A DNA stretch of 64,000 nt from Ostreococcus mediterraneus (taxonomy: Eukaryota; Chlorophyta; Mamiellophyceae; Mamiellales; Bathycoccaceae), in contig WMKK01000002.1 of assembly GCA_012295225.1 (NCBI GenBank), positions 609,949 to 673,948 on the forward strand, read 5' to 3'. The position numbers and the translations under genes were made by a program. This document shows, piece by piece, positions 20,201 through 29,900 of the stretch (positions are counted from its first letter, which is position 1; the number at the start of each line of letters is the position of its first letter). A model generated the notes under the pieces. The model searched no databases. It worked only from the letters and a program-made list of their open reading frames with translations, and was not told where the DNA came from.

Positions 20201-23200
20201 ACTCGGCTTAGTCGTCAATCTGGTGCGTCTCGCCTCTGAAGTAGGACGGATGTTGTTGTCCGAGTGTGAAACCATCGAGGAGTGCGCGCATTTGGAAGGA
20301 CGGGATTTGATTTCTGAGCAGAAAGTCGCAGCTGCGGCGGCAAACGAAGCAAAAGAATCGAGACGAGTGAAAGAGTTTCGATCGACAGTGAGCGAAAACT
20401 TTCTCGCGGCTCGTACCAAACACGAGCAACGCCAGAAAGAAGCCGAGTCTGCGCTCCTGAGTACACGAACGGCAAAGGTCATACCAGTGTGCGACAGCGA
20501 GCGAGCGCGCCGCGCCATTCGGCGGCTCACGTTCGAGGAGCACTGTGATACTCTCGCGCGGCGATGGTCGACGATCTTGCACGACTTGCAAGGCGAACGT
20601 GGTCCGTGGTCGTCTCATGCAGGCAGTGGCGCGACTTATTGGAAACTTGACAAATCAGAGGATGCGTCCATGCGGCGGTCGCGCTTGAAACCAGATTACA
20701 AGTTTCAACCATACAAAGATGTGCCAAAGGGTGAAAGCGCGACTCGGGCAGATGCGCAGGATAGTATTCAGAACGTCCGCCTTGTTGGTATGGGACAACA
20801 ATGGAAGATGACGTCGGATAGAGAATTCAACGATGGTGACGACGAGCAAAGTGCCATCACCGATGAGCTCGCTGAAAAACTCGCCATCGATAAAGAGAAC
20901 GAGATGCACAATTCTACCAAGGTTGTATTCAGCACACCGGCGACGCTCGTAACACTTACGCGAACTATTGTCGGTAAGCTTGATATTAGCCGTGACGCTG
21001 TTGTTTTTGTCGTGGATCGATCTCAAGAAAGCGCGAAAGATCACCGTAAGCGATTCTGGCGCTGGAGCGTCGAGGACATTGTCGAAGTGCATCACATGCG
21101 ATATCGCCTTCAGCACAAGGCATTTGAGATCCATTGCTCTGATCACACGAGTGCTTTTTTCGCGTTCTCCACGAAGAAAATTGCACGTTTTGCCGCCGCA
21201 CGTGTAACGGCAATGGCGAACGCTGTTCTGATGAACCGACGAGCCAAGGCTGAGGCTGCCGAGCGCTCTAAGGAATTGTGGAAGCGCAGAGAATTAGGCA
21301 CCTTTGATTATCTCATGGCGTTGAATACTTACGCCGGCCGAACTCTGCACGACTTAAGTCAATACCCAGTGTTCCCGTGGGTTTTGAAAGATTACACAAG
21401 TGATACGATTGATTTGAATGACCCAACGGTGTACCGCGATTTGTCGCGTCCCGTCGGGGCGCTGAACCCGGAGCGTCTGCAGACGTTCATTGAGCGATAT
21501 GAGTCATTGATTGATGACCCGGACACCCCGCCGTTCCATTACGGCAGTCATTATTCATCATGCCCTATCGTACTGTACTATTTATTGCGGTTGGGTCCAT
21601 ATACGAAACTCGCACGCGCATTGCAAGGCGGCCGATTCGACCAATCGGACAGACTGTTTCATTCCGTCGCCGAAACGTTCAACGCTGTGTTGGAATCATC
21701 AGCCGACGTCAAAGAGCTCATTCCGGAGTTTTATTATTCATCAGAGTTCTTGGTGAATACAAATTCTCTCGAACTCGGTCAACGGCAGGATGGCGTCACG
21801 ATTGGCGACGTCGAGCTCCCTCCGTGGGCAAACGGGTCGCGGTTCGAATTCACGCGCGTCATGCGCGACGCTCTCGAATCCGAACACGTCAGCCGTAACT
21901 TACATTCATGGATTGATTTAATTTTTGGCTGCGCGCAGCGTGGACAGCCCGCAGTTGATCGACACAATGTGTTTTACTATCTAACATACGAAGGTGCGGT
22001 CGATCTCGACGCGCTGGAGGACGCGGATCAGCGACGCGCCATTGAGACGCAAATCGTAAACTTTGGTCAAACGCCGACACAAATTTTCAGAAAGGCGCAT
22101 CCGCCACGTAGCATCCAATCGTGGCAAAGCCATTTTGTTTCAGAATCACCGGAGACGCTGATGTTTGCCGCTGTCGTGTCATCAGGTAACGATGGTAAAG
22201 CTTCCTTGAGCAGCGCGGTGGTGAACATTTCAGTCGACGCCTCGCGCGTCGATACCATCGATGGAGCGCGCGCGGTTGCGGGCTGCCGACTCATTCGTCC
22301 TGGGGGCGTGGCTCACAATTTCAACGATGGCGAGTCGAATGACGTATACGCACTTGACCTCGAGCCCATGGCGAAGCGCATTGAGGAACTTTACGTGTCT
22401 CCCGATTCGCTCGCCCATTCGCAAACGGTGCACGTCGCGTTGCGCGGCAAAGTCTTGTTGAGCGTTGGGCACTGGGACCGAAGCATGCGATTGTTCGATG
22501 TCGACGAGGGCAAGGAAATTCAACGCATCAGCGCGCATCGCGACGTGATGACGTGCTTATCGATTTGCGAACACAGTAGCGCGAGAACTTGGGACGCGTC
22601 GCCAAATGCGCAACAAATGCGAAAGGTCGTCTTGGTCACCGGCAGTCGAGACACGACGATTGCGATCTGGGAGCTGCTCTTGCCGCATGGTGCATGGAAT
22701 ATGAGTAAGGCCATACGTGCACTCAAAGCTGAACCGCGTGTTATCTGCTTTGGACACGATGAGCCGATTACGTGCGTCAACGTGAGCTCACAGTTGAATT
22801 TAATCGCGAGCGGCAGCGCCGACGGAACTCTGGTGCTTCACGACACACGCGATGGACACATCGTGCGTGCATTCGAGCGCACACCAAGTGGGAGCGTGCC
22901 TTCGTGGATCAAAATTCTTGACACATCTTCGCGAGTCGTATGCGCGTGCGCGGCGTCTGGCGCGCTTTCCGTGCACCACGTCAACGGCGCGACGCTCGCC
23001 AAATACGCCAGCCGACACGAAACCTTCGACGCGTGTTGCGTCACCCGAGACGAACGAATCCTCCTTCTCGGCAACCGTCGAGGCGATGTCACGTTACGTC
23101 ACACGCGAGACTTATCCATTCGAGCGCAAATCAATGTCGCCAACGTCGGCGTCACCGCTCTCTCCACCGCAGCGAGCGACGAGTGCCTCCTGGTCGGACT

Positions 23201-23255
23201 CGCCGATGGTCGCCTTTGCCTCTGGGCTCCTTCGCCAGCACCCGCACACACCTAA
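14286..23255 (+). CDS. Giant BEACH-domain/WD40 protein (neurobeachin/SPIRRIG family)
   Basis: One uninterrupted frame encodes 2,989 aa. The N-terminal ~970 residues are helical and Armadillo-like. A ConA/LamG-like domain begins near 976 (FFDFTGPGCGIHVNKQL and TICMWFRIEKFP). More helical repeats follow. A PH-BEACH domain lies at about 2220-2310 (ITVD-type strand VFVVDRSQESAKDHRKRFWR). The BEACH domain spans ~2337-2600, with LGTFDYLMALNTYAGRTLHD, YPVFPWVLKDY and HYGSHYSS, all diagnostic. WD40 repeats occupy ~2690-2988 (LVTGSRDTTIAIWELL; NLIASGSADGTLVLHDTRDG). Family members act in vesicle trafficking, membrane fission and protein sorting. I chose the ATG at 14286; no introns are needed, which is notable for about 9 kb. 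Confidence 0.95.
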   Translation: MNFLRRFTATSETEASTRDDGAMTARDDMELGTSSHVVERVSMPCVLEASFDGTRDGDLVFLWTLARGAARGSAERGAVNAFFDAFGEMYANWVPLIGDITSVEDAGCRRAHPREVVERAVSDAASLADRLDGALSTSMDIKEREERRTNVGIEAMRALEVMSRSAHNRVVMVQYGVFKALTSACKACLQRLLTIGASASGADGASGDEARAQLDAMQRVIAHAVSILGTYLKEDKSWALQELTESSAQLCLIDVLRIERAASAKFNGSMRDTASSIEDAATAAIGYAIDGDVAMQKSLAAAGALDIFFEGVYSRDSASDVDAKFIASSIAALDLVRRVMSGSKVNIERAQAVGMFNRLSALVRRVSSLCNGSVDEPSVSGDEIDGVPWDSERVRSVFLSEAPVPMDATLSELYSLLLKLVERDEGIQSPEGWASKGAKELLAQCVVDALTESCSSANLPFASARKCLELRSFVARFVSDVIARDPTMIPIVRKSRTWEVLLDCDTFGPIQSASEDDAEVKSDDGNARLRQRVQTQVVALLLKAGRIASEATDSISECNALVGAITTRAIQPSAVLRCCPALELFLKLSSHGASKALSEIEAPGRLAGALSAQLKCWGSDNISFCENRSQLALPTPHAAALGATLSALRSCLEGPDVLALSTLNNDGVVDLIFSELLWATSTRDFAIQAVISLIGQRINASSPDAGAHRDAWSTLARRYVQALPRARGVSFDLLQAMLRGLRNMLNNPNGSGSSLRDLLSSEGGGAEFVQIVALCDGDAGENVALEVISTMQAVISNSHAAAATFEKAIGYDTFMEAIQCARGVNTMSEALFGAFMSLIIDDTYDRENVASSNVALRNSGALRTLLQLFNTLEVIEELRILLFTSIKHLLSTSVTSKATANSAGALDFFLGWYTDAEAHREPLLEVIRLCSSFSMSTKQVRYIFQLLKSDEVSSRDHLNLIQLLQHSAKREGPSTFFDFTGPGCGIHVNKQLTLPVRNGYTICMWFRIEKFPEAGNPVSLFSLLVGNGNGILGELNTDKLTLGIRGAAGTTDTASLAATIEENKWTFLSLVHLPGRLSQPVVKLFMGSTLMDQAKLRYPVKSAESISYCRIATVTFDTSVQNPLLKVCPFFGQLGSTYILDDALSPPAISMIYALGPEYVGRFKSTESHTEKVLAAVSMNAIEGRETREYLAEHIVLVMNAVTLAGRATQYGETDGNQTDHDYSLIGGAKVCVTKSVKDVIHCLGGVQVILPILSNVMRDVDVDQHRAIVCEGVYLLVALLDGSRLNQVTLTACDGYALIANLLRSNGQKSLGPALITALDKLRRTGGLEHETSSARVVLDLRLWALADAETQQQHGEYILSLAMKHAEGLRYHLPMSTIIDALEYTPGEAGVKRRRVLLEVLKHLIVGAPTRLVEEAAESIIYLIEECADDEVVGDVLRFLVNSMQPGDVSQHTLNQAFTKYGGPLLALSSLSRDSQRVRSFALLWLANLMPPLEGFSRGSGTGAHISAAFGAAAGALSATLGGKFTATTSQDFEVGFFTAVANALEKFPLDVAECRSALFELLLGGQALPADKVAEKMNANRPPSIRAVAGRLFSKVTRQSDEAKHGGEDGGNVVGVPGIVNAGAAGVLLRLMSASDNHEMRLSVLELLLQLVEGASVNAQAVLEQRGWQTWILPILRDDGDETRIEERSIARRLITALLYHAVLRTVDGHHHVSNTLGVIDILIKRGALPDDSNLAQELLSDLLVLILPQRTNSGEQDEWSEVQNIEAPLCRRNLATLLHIFDSIISDTASQAAVLGVPNAPLDKTAIKQVSWDFYANIWALLNAISPPGQSFEDGKSDKEVKNTNMAQKIHRRAKGIIRDMPFSSTNESDVDTVGSLETLRDQCQRVGFRLILLYVRVGSLDDLRTAVNSCTGLLPSFLAPVLTDGDGKALDTSALGNRAHLFLADLLRFVETAKTNVAADDEESRIRLGLVVNLVRLASEVGRMLLSECETIEECAHLEGRDLISEQKVAAAAANEAKESRRVKEFRSTVSENFLAARTKHEQRQKEAESALLSTRTAKVIPVCDSERARRAIRRLTFEEHCDTLARRWSTILHDLQGERGPWSSHAGSGATYWKLDKSEDASMRRSRLKPDYKFQPYKDVPKGESATRADAQDSIQNVRLVGMGQQWKMTSDREFNDGDDEQSAITDELAEKLAIDKENEMHNSTKVVFSTPATLVTLTRTIVGKLDISRDAVVFVVDRSQESAKDHRKRFWRWSVEDIVEVHHMRYRLQHKAFEIHCSDHTSAFFAFSTKKIARFAAARVTAMANAVLMNRRAKAEAAERSKELWKRRELGTFDYLMALNTYAGRTLHDLSQYPVFPWVLKDYTSDTIDLNDPTVYRDLSRPVGALNPERLQTFIERYESLIDDPDTPPFHYGSHYSSCPIVLYYLLRLGPYTKLARALQGGRFDQSDRLFHSVAETFNAVLESSADVKELIPEFYYSSEFLVNTNSLELGQRQDGVTIGDVELPPWANGSRFEFTRVMRDALESEHVSRNLHSWIDLIFGCAQRGQPAVDRHNVFYYLTYEGAVDLDALEDADQRRAIETQIVNFGQTPTQIFRKAHPPRSIQSWQSHFVSESPETLMFAAVVSSGNDGKASLSSAVVNISVDASRVDTIDGARAVAGCRLIRPGGVAHNFNDGESNDVYALDLEPMAKRIEELYVSPDSLAHSQTVHVALRGKVLLSVGHWDRSMRLFDVDEGKEIQRISAHRDVMTCLSICEHSSARTWDASPNAQQMRKVVLVTGSRDTTIAIWELLLPHGAWNMSKAIRALKAEPRVICFGHDEPITCVNVSSQLNLIASGSADGTLVLHDTRDGHIVRAFERTPSGSVPSWIKILDTSSRVVCACAASGALSVHHVNGATLAKYASRHETFDACCVTRDERILLLGNRRGDVTLRHTRDLSIRAQINVANVGVTALSTAASDECLLVGLADGRLCLWAPSPAPAHT

Positions 23256-23367
23256 ACATGTAATATCAACACTGTACACCACGAGCGCGCGCATGCGCGC
23301 GCCATCGAGCGCGTATGCATCCACATGTGAGTCCAACATTTGCTTTGTCATCCTGAAAAAAACATGA

Positions 23368-24108
23368 ATGCAACTCATAATCCTCACACCGCGCACGACG
23401 AACGCGACGACGATGGGGAAACATCGCCCATCGAAAGACACCAAAAATACCAAAAAATCCGCGTCCGCCGCGCCGAACAAGAAGCGCAGAGTTCCCGCGT
23501 CGCAACGCACCGCCACGCTCGCGGGCGCAACCAGCGTCGCGGGGGGGACAAAGCCAAAACGAAAGACAGACGCACAGACGCCCACGACGCCCGCTCGTTC
23601 GACATCGGCGCCCAAGGGCGTGGTGAAACGCACGCCCAAGTCAAAGTCAAAGTCGTCCGCGACCAAGGTGCGCACGCCGCGGGCGCCGAAGAACACGAGC
23701 ACGTACATCATGAATAACAGAAAGTTTGGAGCGCAACCGACGACGCCGCGCCCGTTGTCGGGCATGAAGAGTCCGAGATTGGAATCGATCGCGACTGCGA
23801 CGACTAAACCACCGGTGTCGGGATTAGATATGTTTGGGAGTATGCTCGGGGCGTTGTCGCCGGGTACTGGGTTGGCGAATGGATCGGACGACGCAGAGGC
23901 GGAGCGTGAGCACTCGGCTGCGGAGGTGATAAAGTTGTGCTCGATTATCGCCGAACAGGCGAAAACGATCGCCAAATTAGAAGTAGAATTGAGTCACGTG
24001 AGAGCACAGTTGCAGGCGCATGCGGTGGCTCCGGTGCCGACGTTAAAGCGGGCAACGTCGGCAAGTATGCTTACATCACGCATTGGAAAGTTGTTTAGTT
24101 TCTCGTAA
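23368..24108 (+). CDS. Basic, disordered protein with a C-terminal coiled coil
   Basis: The 246-aa protein is Lys/Thr/Ser/Pro-rich for ~150 residues, with runs such as KRTPKSKSKSSATK, TP-rich phosphosite-like motifs (TPTTPARSTS) and NLS-like clusters. A predicted coiled coil follows at about 190-220 (AAEVIKLCSIIAEQAKTIAK then LEVELSHVRAQLQ). Composition suggests a nuclear, chromosome- or microtubule-associated protein that could be a kinase substrate, but no family is recognised. The Met at 23368 is the first; the Met at 23413 (MGKHRPSKD) is equally possible and has a cleaner coding look. It converges with the TFIIIC gene, with 63 bp between them. Confidence 0.65.
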   Translation: MQLIILTPRTTNATTMGKHRPSKDTKNTKKSASAAPNKKRRVPASQRTATLAGATSVAGGTKPKRKTDAQTPTTPARSTSAPKGVVKRTPKSKSKSSATKVRTPRAPKNTSTYIMNNRKFGAQPTTPRPLSGMKSPRLESIATATTKPPVSGLDMFGSMLGALSPGTGLANGSDDAEAEREHSAAEVIKLCSIIAEQAKTIAKLEVELSHVRAQLQAHAVAPVPTLKRATSASMLTSRIGKLFSFS

Positions 24109-24171
24109 GTTACAATCACGCGTGCGCACTTATTTGTAATCAAAGCGTCAACCATCATAGTCGTCCAATAC

Positions 24172-26721
24172 TCATATCGTGAGATGCTTACGCAGCACTG
24201 CACGGGCTAAATCATGCGCCTTTGCTTTGCGGTAAATCAAAGACAAATTGTACGCCGCTTCGCGTCGCAAGCTGACGTCGCTTTCCGCCGGCGCTTCCAA
24301 ACATCGCTCGTAAATAGGCCGCGCTAAATCTGACCACCCCAAGTGATGTAAACCGCGCGCTATGTTATACAACCCTTCATGTGGGCGCGAAGGTCGCAAT
24401 GCTGCGGTGCGCTCAAGAAGCACGATTGCGCGTAACGCCCACGCGTGTCGCTGCACTTCGTTGGCGTTGTGCGTGGACATGTGGAGCAACGAGATGGCCG
24501 CTGCAAGCGTGACTTCTGGATCATTCGGCGCAATAGCCAAAGCGGTGAGAAAGTCATGCATGGCAATTGACCACTTTTTATTCCATGTATGCACGTATCC
24601 AGACGCCATGAGTGGGACGAGACGCTTGCGGCCGTCGTCTTCGCTCGTGCTCACAACGAGGCGTTTGGCGAGTTTCGCCGCGCCGACGCTGAGCGCGCGA
24701 GGATAGTTCACCGCCATGTGCATCAACATGTTCCATAATGTTATGGACTGTGGGAATACTTCGAGCACGTTGCGGCAGTTTGTTGCAGCGTCGTGTAGGT
24801 CGCCATTCATGTACGACACCAAGGCACGCAAGTAACGCAAAGACGCAGTTTGTTCCTTGGTTAAAATGCTCCCCGAGGAAAACGACAACGCATTGTTGAC
24901 GATTACGTTTGCGTCATTGATCTTTCCGAGACGTAGCGCCACTTCGGCGCCATTGATAATACTTGCAAAAATGTCTTCATCGGAAATGCGCACGTGGTCG
25001 TCGATGAAAGACGCTGCTGCAGCTTCGGCGCCGCCTTTGCGGTGGAGCTTTCGTTGCTCGCGTTTCGCCATTAAATCATCCAACAGCGTGAGCGTCGCGG
25101 GAATGATCACCGTCAATTCATCTTCACTCAGCAGCTTCCTTTGTAACGCCGTCACGCGCAGCACTATACCGTACTCTCGAACTTGGTCTCTGTCGAGGTC
25201 ATACATGAGTGTTCGTGCGCGCGCAATTGTTTCTACATCTTCGGGGAATTTTGATAGCGCGTCGGCGAGCGCCACGGCGACAAAGGCGTCATCCGGATAG
25301 GCTTCGTACAAGTCTTCGTAGAAGTCAGCCACGCCGTGCATACCACGATTCTGCGAAATACATTTCTCTAAGCGTTGCCACAAATCAGGATTGTTGTACT
25401 CCTCGAGCGGTAGTAGCGCTCGATACAACTGTTCTGCCTTTTGAAGCAACCCAACCTCGACGCACGTGCTCGCGCAGTCCAAGAACAAGTCATCGTATTC
25501 GGACGCGTCTTGATCTATTAACTCATCAATATGACGCACACCATCCTCTATTCGTCCGACTTGTAACAAACATTGGCCGAGCTTGACGGAAATATCCAAC
25601 GGAAAGCGCCCATTATCACCAGCAATGTTCAAATATGCTCGCTCGACGATGTTCAGCACCTCAGCGTGCTTGCGAAATTCAATCTTCAACTCGATGAGAA
25701 TGTTCACCACCGTCGCATCGACGTGTTGTGGATACCTATCTAACATTCGTTCCAAGGCATACTCCGCCTTGTCGCGCATTTTTGCGTTGTAATACATTTT
25801 GGCCAACATCACCGTCGCGTCGCGAATAATCGCGCCATCCGTTGATGGCGTATCATCTTTCAGTACCCACTCCAACTGCTCAATAGCCTTTTTATTCTCC
25901 CCAATCTCAGCATACAACGTCGCTTGATCAATTTTATTCTCAAAATTATACGGATCTGACCTCGACGCCTTGGCCAGGCAATGAATCGCGTACTCCTTAT
26001 TCCCCACCTGCACCGCCAACGCCGCCATGCGATACCACATTGATGGATCCACCGACCGCTTCAACACCGTCGCGAGCGAATAGCAATCCAACGCTTTATC
26101 CAACGCATTCGTTTCTTCATACACCAGCGCCAATTGCTCATATGGCTCACTCGAATTCGGCGCCTTGACTATGCACGCGTGCAACTTTTCCACCGCCGAC
26201 GAAAACTCCCCTCTCGCGTACAATATCGTCGCATCGCTCATCAACGCATCCACCTCCATCGTATTCCGCGACTTCGCGCTCCGTCGTCGCCGCCCCTTCC
26301 CTCGTCGACGCTTGCCAATCTCATCCTGCGCACCGCCCATGCGCAAAAACGCCGCCATGGTTGGATTGCGCTTGGCCAACTCGAGCTCGCGAAGCATCTC
26401 CTTCGCGTCCCCTCGCGTCCCACTCACGCCCGGCGCGATGCCATCCGACGCTCCGCGCGCACCGCTCGTACTCGCACGTTCGTACGCCACGACTTCGTGC
26501 GCAATGCGCCCGTGACGGAGGAGTTCTAAGCCATCAAACGTTGCCGTTTTGTGCGCATCGTCGTCCGAGGACTCTTCATCCTCGTCTTCATTCTCTTCGC
26601 CGTCACCGTCGTCGGAGGAATCATCGCCGCGCCCGGTGGTGAAGGGCGAGGACGACGGACGCGACGTGTGCACGCGCAGCACTGGTTTTCGCGCGCGCGG
26701 CGCCCCGTCATCGTCGTCCAT
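24172..26721 (-). CDS. GTF3C3: TFIIIC TPR subunit (TFC4/GTF3C3-like)
   Basis: The 849-aa protein starts MDDDDGAPRARKPVLRV, passes through an acidic tract (EENEDEDEESSDDD) and a basic patch (KRRRGKGRRRRSAKSR), then consists of TPR motifs, for example ARGEFSSAVEKLHACIVKAP, SEPYEQLALVYEETNALDKA and NKEYAIHCLAKASRSDPYN. This acidic-basic-TPR order is that of the tau131/TFC4/GTF3C3 subunit of TFIIIC, which recognises the A-block side of tRNA promoters and recruits TFIIIB. A second TPR array fills the C-terminal half. The open frame extends upstream to 26886, but the Met at 26721 gives the usual acidic N-terminus. It lies 194 bp downstream of the HAC gene on the same strand. Confidence 0.88.
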   Translation of the reverse strand: MDDDDGAPRARKPVLRVHTSRPSSSPFTTGRGDDSSDDGDGEENEDEDEESSDDDAHKTATFDGLELLRHGRIAHEVVAYERASTSGARGASDGIAPGVSGTRGDAKEMLRELELAKRNPTMAAFLRMGGAQDEIGKRRRGKGRRRRSAKSRNTMEVDALMSDATILYARGEFSSAVEKLHACIVKAPNSSEPYEQLALVYEETNALDKALDCYSLATVLKRSVDPSMWYRMAALAVQVGNKEYAIHCLAKASRSDPYNFENKIDQATLYAEIGENKKAIEQLEWVLKDDTPSTDGAIIRDATVMLAKMYYNAKMRDKAEYALERMLDRYPQHVDATVVNILIELKIEFRKHAEVLNIVERAYLNIAGDNGRFPLDISVKLGQCLLQVGRIEDGVRHIDELIDQDASEYDDLFLDCASTCVEVGLLQKAEQLYRALLPLEEYNNPDLWQRLEKCISQNRGMHGVADFYEDLYEAYPDDAFVAVALADALSKFPEDVETIARARTLMYDLDRDQVREYGIVLRVTALQRKLLSEDELTVIIPATLTLLDDLMAKREQRKLHRKGGAEAAAASFIDDHVRISDEDIFASIINGAEVALRLGKINDANVIVNNALSFSSGSILTKEQTASLRYLRALVSYMNGDLHDAATNCRNVLEVFPQSITLWNMLMHMAVNYPRALSVGAAKLAKRLVVSTSEDDGRKRLVPLMASGYVHTWNKKWSIAMHDFLTALAIAPNDPEVTLAAAISLLHMSTHNANEVQRHAWALRAIVLLERTAALRPSRPHEGLYNIARGLHHLGWSDLARPIYERCLEAPAESDVSLRREAAYNLSLIYRKAKAHDLARAVLRKHLTI

Positions 26722-26915
26722 GGCGGGCGAATGGCGCAATTCAATGCGCGGGTCGTTACTTTTTGAGTGCAGAAGCTCGCGGTGGATGGATGGTTTTGCT
26801 AAGACAATTTGTGTACACATTCCAGCATCTAAATGAACGACGATGATGGAGAAGATGTGGTGGTTGATAACTAATAAGACGGACAATCACCATCGCGCGA
26901 ATGATGGTGATTGGT

Positions 26916-29900
26916 TTAGCGATTTGCAGACAAATAAAGTCGGTATTGTTCGCGACGACGCTCCTCGCCTTGTTCGGCGACGCGGCGACGGTATTCTTTG
27001 AGTTCTCGACACTTGGGAACTGGGCACTCGTCTTCGAGGCATGATTTAGAGTGGATTTGGAGCAAGGTCCACGTTTTGCGACAGAGCTGGCAACCACCGC
27101 CGGCTTTGACTTCGCACGTGAGCGCGTGCTTGAGCAAGGATTTGATTTTTGGGCAGTTGCTATTGTCGCACTTGGGATTGACGCACGAGCACGCGTGCAC
27201 CAAAAGTTCCATTGTACGTTCAATTTGCGCCGCACGGTTTTCTCGTTCCGCGTTAGACATCGCCGTGCGATCGCCTGCGGAGCGACCTTGTCGCATGAGA
27301 GGGTGCTGATGTCCGACGCGGATGCGACAGCTGTCGCAAATGTCAAAGTCGGGGCACGTTTCGCAGCGCCATCCTTTACCAGGTTCGAGTTCACGAGAAC
27401 ATTGGTTACAGGATGCCACAAACGCAGGTTCAGACGGATTGTTCAAGTGATACAACACCATCATCGTCGTGTGCTTAGCGCGGCGAAGAGAGTCAAATTG
27501 AAAGTGATTACCTTGGCACAAGGACAAAAACGCTTGTCTCGTGTCAAAGAATTCGTTCTCGAGCTTCTCCTCTTCATCCTTCTCCTCTTGAGTAATTGAT
27601 GGAAGCTCTTCGCACTTTTCGCATTCAAGCTTGCGTCCTGCGTAACGCTTTTCGTGCGCAGGTAAGGCGTCTTCAAACTCTTTGCACTCTTCGCACAGCA
27701 CCAAAGGCGTGCCCTCGGTGGCGTAGTAGCGGTTGGCGCCAGCGATGGTCTTACGGCAGCTCAAACACTGGTGTGCCAACTGTGCGAGGATGAAATCGTT
27801 TCTCATGTTACTGATGGTCGTCCCAAGCTTTTTCATGAGCTCCTTGTCGAGTTCACCGTCCGGGCTGATGGTACCACTCTTAGATTTGGCTGCCTTGCGG
27901 GCGCTGATCTTGACGGTGGATTGCTTCGTTTTGGCTGCAACCTTCTTCGCCTCTTCAAGCTCCGCGATGATGGTTGGAATCCAATCTTCAGCAATACCAG
28001 AAAAATAATCACCATCAAAATACGGGTACTCAGTCGCGCTTCGAATATCATGGTTTTGATTCCCAAGGCGGAACTCGTCGTACACATTTGACGTTGAGGT
28101 GACGATGCCATCCTTTTGAGCAGAGCGCAACATCTTGAGATACCATTCACGAAGCTTGTCAGCCTTTGGAGTCTTTTGAACCTTGGGGTGACAGTACAAA
28201 ATATAATCATCGCCTTGGAAAGGAGGACACGCCCAAATGAAGCACGATGTAAATCCACGCTGCTTGGCATAATCAAGGTACGCAATCAAGATGTTGTGGT
28301 ACACGTACGTACGCAAAGCACAGTTTTCTCCTGTGGCTACAGTGATGTTATCCGGGCGGAAGTACTTCACCGAGTCCAAATACGAAAGATAAATTCTGCG
28401 CTTGTTAGGCTGAGAGCAGTTTTCATCGTACTCTTGAACGTAAATTGCCATCAAACACACATCAGCGGCTTCAAGCTTTTGGAACAGCAAAATCACTCGA
28501 GAGCGGTACAGAAAGTGCATGGGAATGCCTTCATCCTTGAAGTGCTTGTAGAAGTGAGATTTAGTATCCATTTGCTTCACGGTTTGCGACACGACTCGGA
28601 TGGTGAGATTTTCAGCTGTGGGAACGTTTTCAATCGGAACGCCCAACTGCTTTGCGCGTTCTTCGCGCTCCTTCGCCAGCGTCTCCGAGAGGCGCTCCTC
28701 CAAGAACGTAGACATCTTTGTTTTCGGCAAGTTCGAAGCGGGTTGTTGTGATGACGGGCGTTGAGTTGTAACCGTTCGTTCGCCCTTGTCCAGTTGAGAC
28801 AAGATGCAGTTGGGACATGTAAACGGCGCTTCTCCGCCTTCGTTACGTCGACCGTTAAACAGCACACATATCTGGTGATACCAATCCTCACAGTAATCGC
28901 ATTGCACCCAAGGTTCTTCCAAATCGTCATCATTCTTCTTTTTCACCATGGCCTGCTTGGGGAATCGCTGCCCTTCAACGTCAACATAACCTTGAATGGA
29001 GTTGAAGCATGGATTACACCACGCGTCGCGTCGACCTTCGGCGCCAGGCATGCTTGGAACATGATGGAACACCTGACCACGCTTGATGCGACCAACACAG
29101 CTGTAACAGTAAAGCGGCGGCGGTTCAAATGTCAACCGTTCTACACCACAAGCGCGGCATGCGCTCTCAGTCGCTTGGGCCACCGCACGGTCAGCTTCTT
29201 TTTGAAGTTGACGCGCGCTCGCCGTACTTTGACCAGGAATCTTGTTATCCTTCTCTGCTAAACGCAAAGATGCTAAATGTGTTCGGATCTCTTCTGGACT
29301 AAAGCACTCCATAAGCGACGTGCCTTCAGTGCCTGGCTTGCGCGACGCATTCAGACCGCTAGAGCCCTTGACCGTAAGTTGACCGTGTTCCGGATCGTGG
29401 TCAAGCTTCATGCGCTTGTTTGATCCCATCATTTGCTGTGCTTGTTGACGCTGTTTGAGCATCGCGTTACGCACTGGACCGCACACAGGACATCTTGCGT
29501 CTTTGCAATTTTGATGGTGCTTCAAAAGTTCACGAGACGCCAAGCAACGCGGGTACTGGCAGTTGTTCGACGTACATTTCAACACGTGCTCCCAGAGTTG
29601 CTTTGCAACGTGACAGTGCGGCGTGTAAGGGCACTGTCCATGCTGTGCTTGACACTTACTCGCGTGTCGTAAGAACAATAGCCATCTTTGCTGCTTCACG
29701 ATGTACGCCTTGCGAAGCTGTTCATCCGGAATGTTTCTCCAGTCCATGCGTCCCGGGACAGGCGCGCCTCCTTGTTGACGCATCGCCGCTTGTTGCGCAG
29801 CTACTTGCGCTTGCTGTTGTTGCTGTGCCGCAAGCTGCCCAGCCTCTTGTGCCTTCGTCAACTTTTTACCCTTTGCCGCCGCCTTGCCTCTACCCTTCAC